Positions 5,405 to 5,556 of a stretch of 5,556 bases of DNA are shown in pieces. Both the position numbers and the translations under genes were made by a program. The stretch comes from Acidobacteriota bacterium (GTDB lineage: Bacteria; Acidobacteriota; Terriglobia; Terriglobales; SCQP01): the NCBI GenBank assembly GCA_021818645.1, contig JAKATS010000193.1, positions 1 through 5,556 on the forward strand. Direction: 5' to 3'. The notes beneath the pieces are model-generated. The model was not told where the DNA came from. It did not search any database and worked only from the letters and a program-made list of their open reading frames with translations. Within the stretch, counting starts at the first letter, position 1; every line of letters starts with the position of its first letter.

Positions 5405-5556
5405 TTAAAGACTGAAACCTGCGGCTACCGCATCATTACGGAACATACGGACGGTATCGAGAGAATAGGCATCGAGGTCATAATCCAGCAAGGACAATTT
5501 AGAGAGCATGTCATGGGTGACGGTAATGACATGGCAGCCGGCGGCATCGAGATCGG
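5405..5556 (-). CDS. Transaldolase-like protein, C-terminal fragment (N-terminus beyond right edge)
   Basis: Only the last 49 residues are in the window, ending at TAA 5405-5407; the open frame continues through the right edge. The fragment contains AGCHVITVTHDMLSKL, matching the GCD-IT-P-LL-KL strand-helix near the end of the transaldolase TIM barrel, then SLDTVRMF and a final DAVAAGFSL, a tail I associate with the short transaldolases (roughly 220-250 residues) found in polysaccharide loci. No catalytic Schiff-base lysine lies in the visible part, so activity cannot be judged. Known transaldolases move a dihydroxyacetone unit between sugar phosphates, making or consuming sedoheptulose 7-phosphate. 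Placed at the head of an operon with an HddA-like kinase, it may supply or modify the sugar skeleton; this is inference. With so short a fragment, a fructose-6-phosphate aldolase-like or other class I aldolase relative remains possible. Confidence 0.72.
   Translation of the reverse strand, partial: DLDAAGCHVITVTHDMLSKLSLLDYDLDAYSLDTVRMFRNDAVAAGFSL

Noticed and set aside
1..5556. Mobile element, toxin-antitoxin, CRISPR, phage or defence system
   Set aside because: No transposase, integrase, repeat array, tRNA or defence-gene motif was found; the window is filled by seven sugar-metabolism genes.

Overview
This window is a single, almost gap-free set of seven genes, all read from the minus strand. 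The outermost two run off the window edges. Every gene belongs to an enzyme family that makes or modifies activated (nucleotide-linked) sugars. The only plausible reading is part of a cell-surface polysaccharide locus, such as an O-antigen, LPS, capsule or exopolysaccharide region. No glycosyltransferase, flippase, polymerase, RNA gene, insertion sequence, phage gene, CRISPR array or defence gene is visible. The DNA is moderately GC-rich (about 45 to 70% in stretches I counted by hand), and RfbF/RfbG-type and HddA-type enzymes are commonest in Gram-negative surface-glycan loci. I therefore suggest a bacterium, probably Gram-negative. The window does not allow a genus or phylum to be named.

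In transcription order, from the right edge to the left, the genes are: the C-terminus of a transaldolase-like protein (5405-5556); an NAD-dependent sugar-nucleotide epimerase/dehydratase of the extended SDR family (4449-5387); a sugar-phosphate nucleotidyltransferase (3685-4452, GTG start); a GHMP-family sugar kinase resembling heptose-7-phosphate kinase HddA (2633-3688); a Gfo/Idh/MocA-type oxidoreductase (1562-2623); a glucose-1-phosphate cytidylyltransferase of the RfbF family (814-1554); and the N-terminal ~280 residues of a CDP-glucose 4,6-dehydratase-like protein of the RfbG type (from 835 or 856 to beyond the left edge). Junctions are 17 nt or less, and three adjacent pairs overlap (GTGA, ATGA, and a 22 or 43 nt overlap of rfbF and rfbG). 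There is no space for an internal promoter or terminator, so this looks like one translationally coupled operon.

Two sugar-activation branches can be proposed. RfbF plus RfbG would give CDP-glucose and then CDP-4-keto-6-deoxyglucose, the entry point to CDP-linked 6-deoxy and 3,6-dideoxy sugars. The anomeric-type GHMP kinase, the second nucleotidyltransferase and the epimerase would give a second NDP-sugar. The resemblance of the kinase to HddA, with a transaldolase upstream that could in principle handle sedoheptulose-7-phosphate, makes a heptose-derived sugar an attractive but unproven guess. The Gfo/Idh oxidoreductase could serve either branch as a keto-sugar reductase or dehydrogenase.

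I see no clearly novel system. The points worth a second look are off-consensus residues in nucleotide-binding loops (a Gly to Cys change in the RfbG-like Rossmann motif, and changed signature residues in both nucleotidyltransferases), the unusual gene combination, and a GC difference between neighbouring genes that suggests mosaic assembly.
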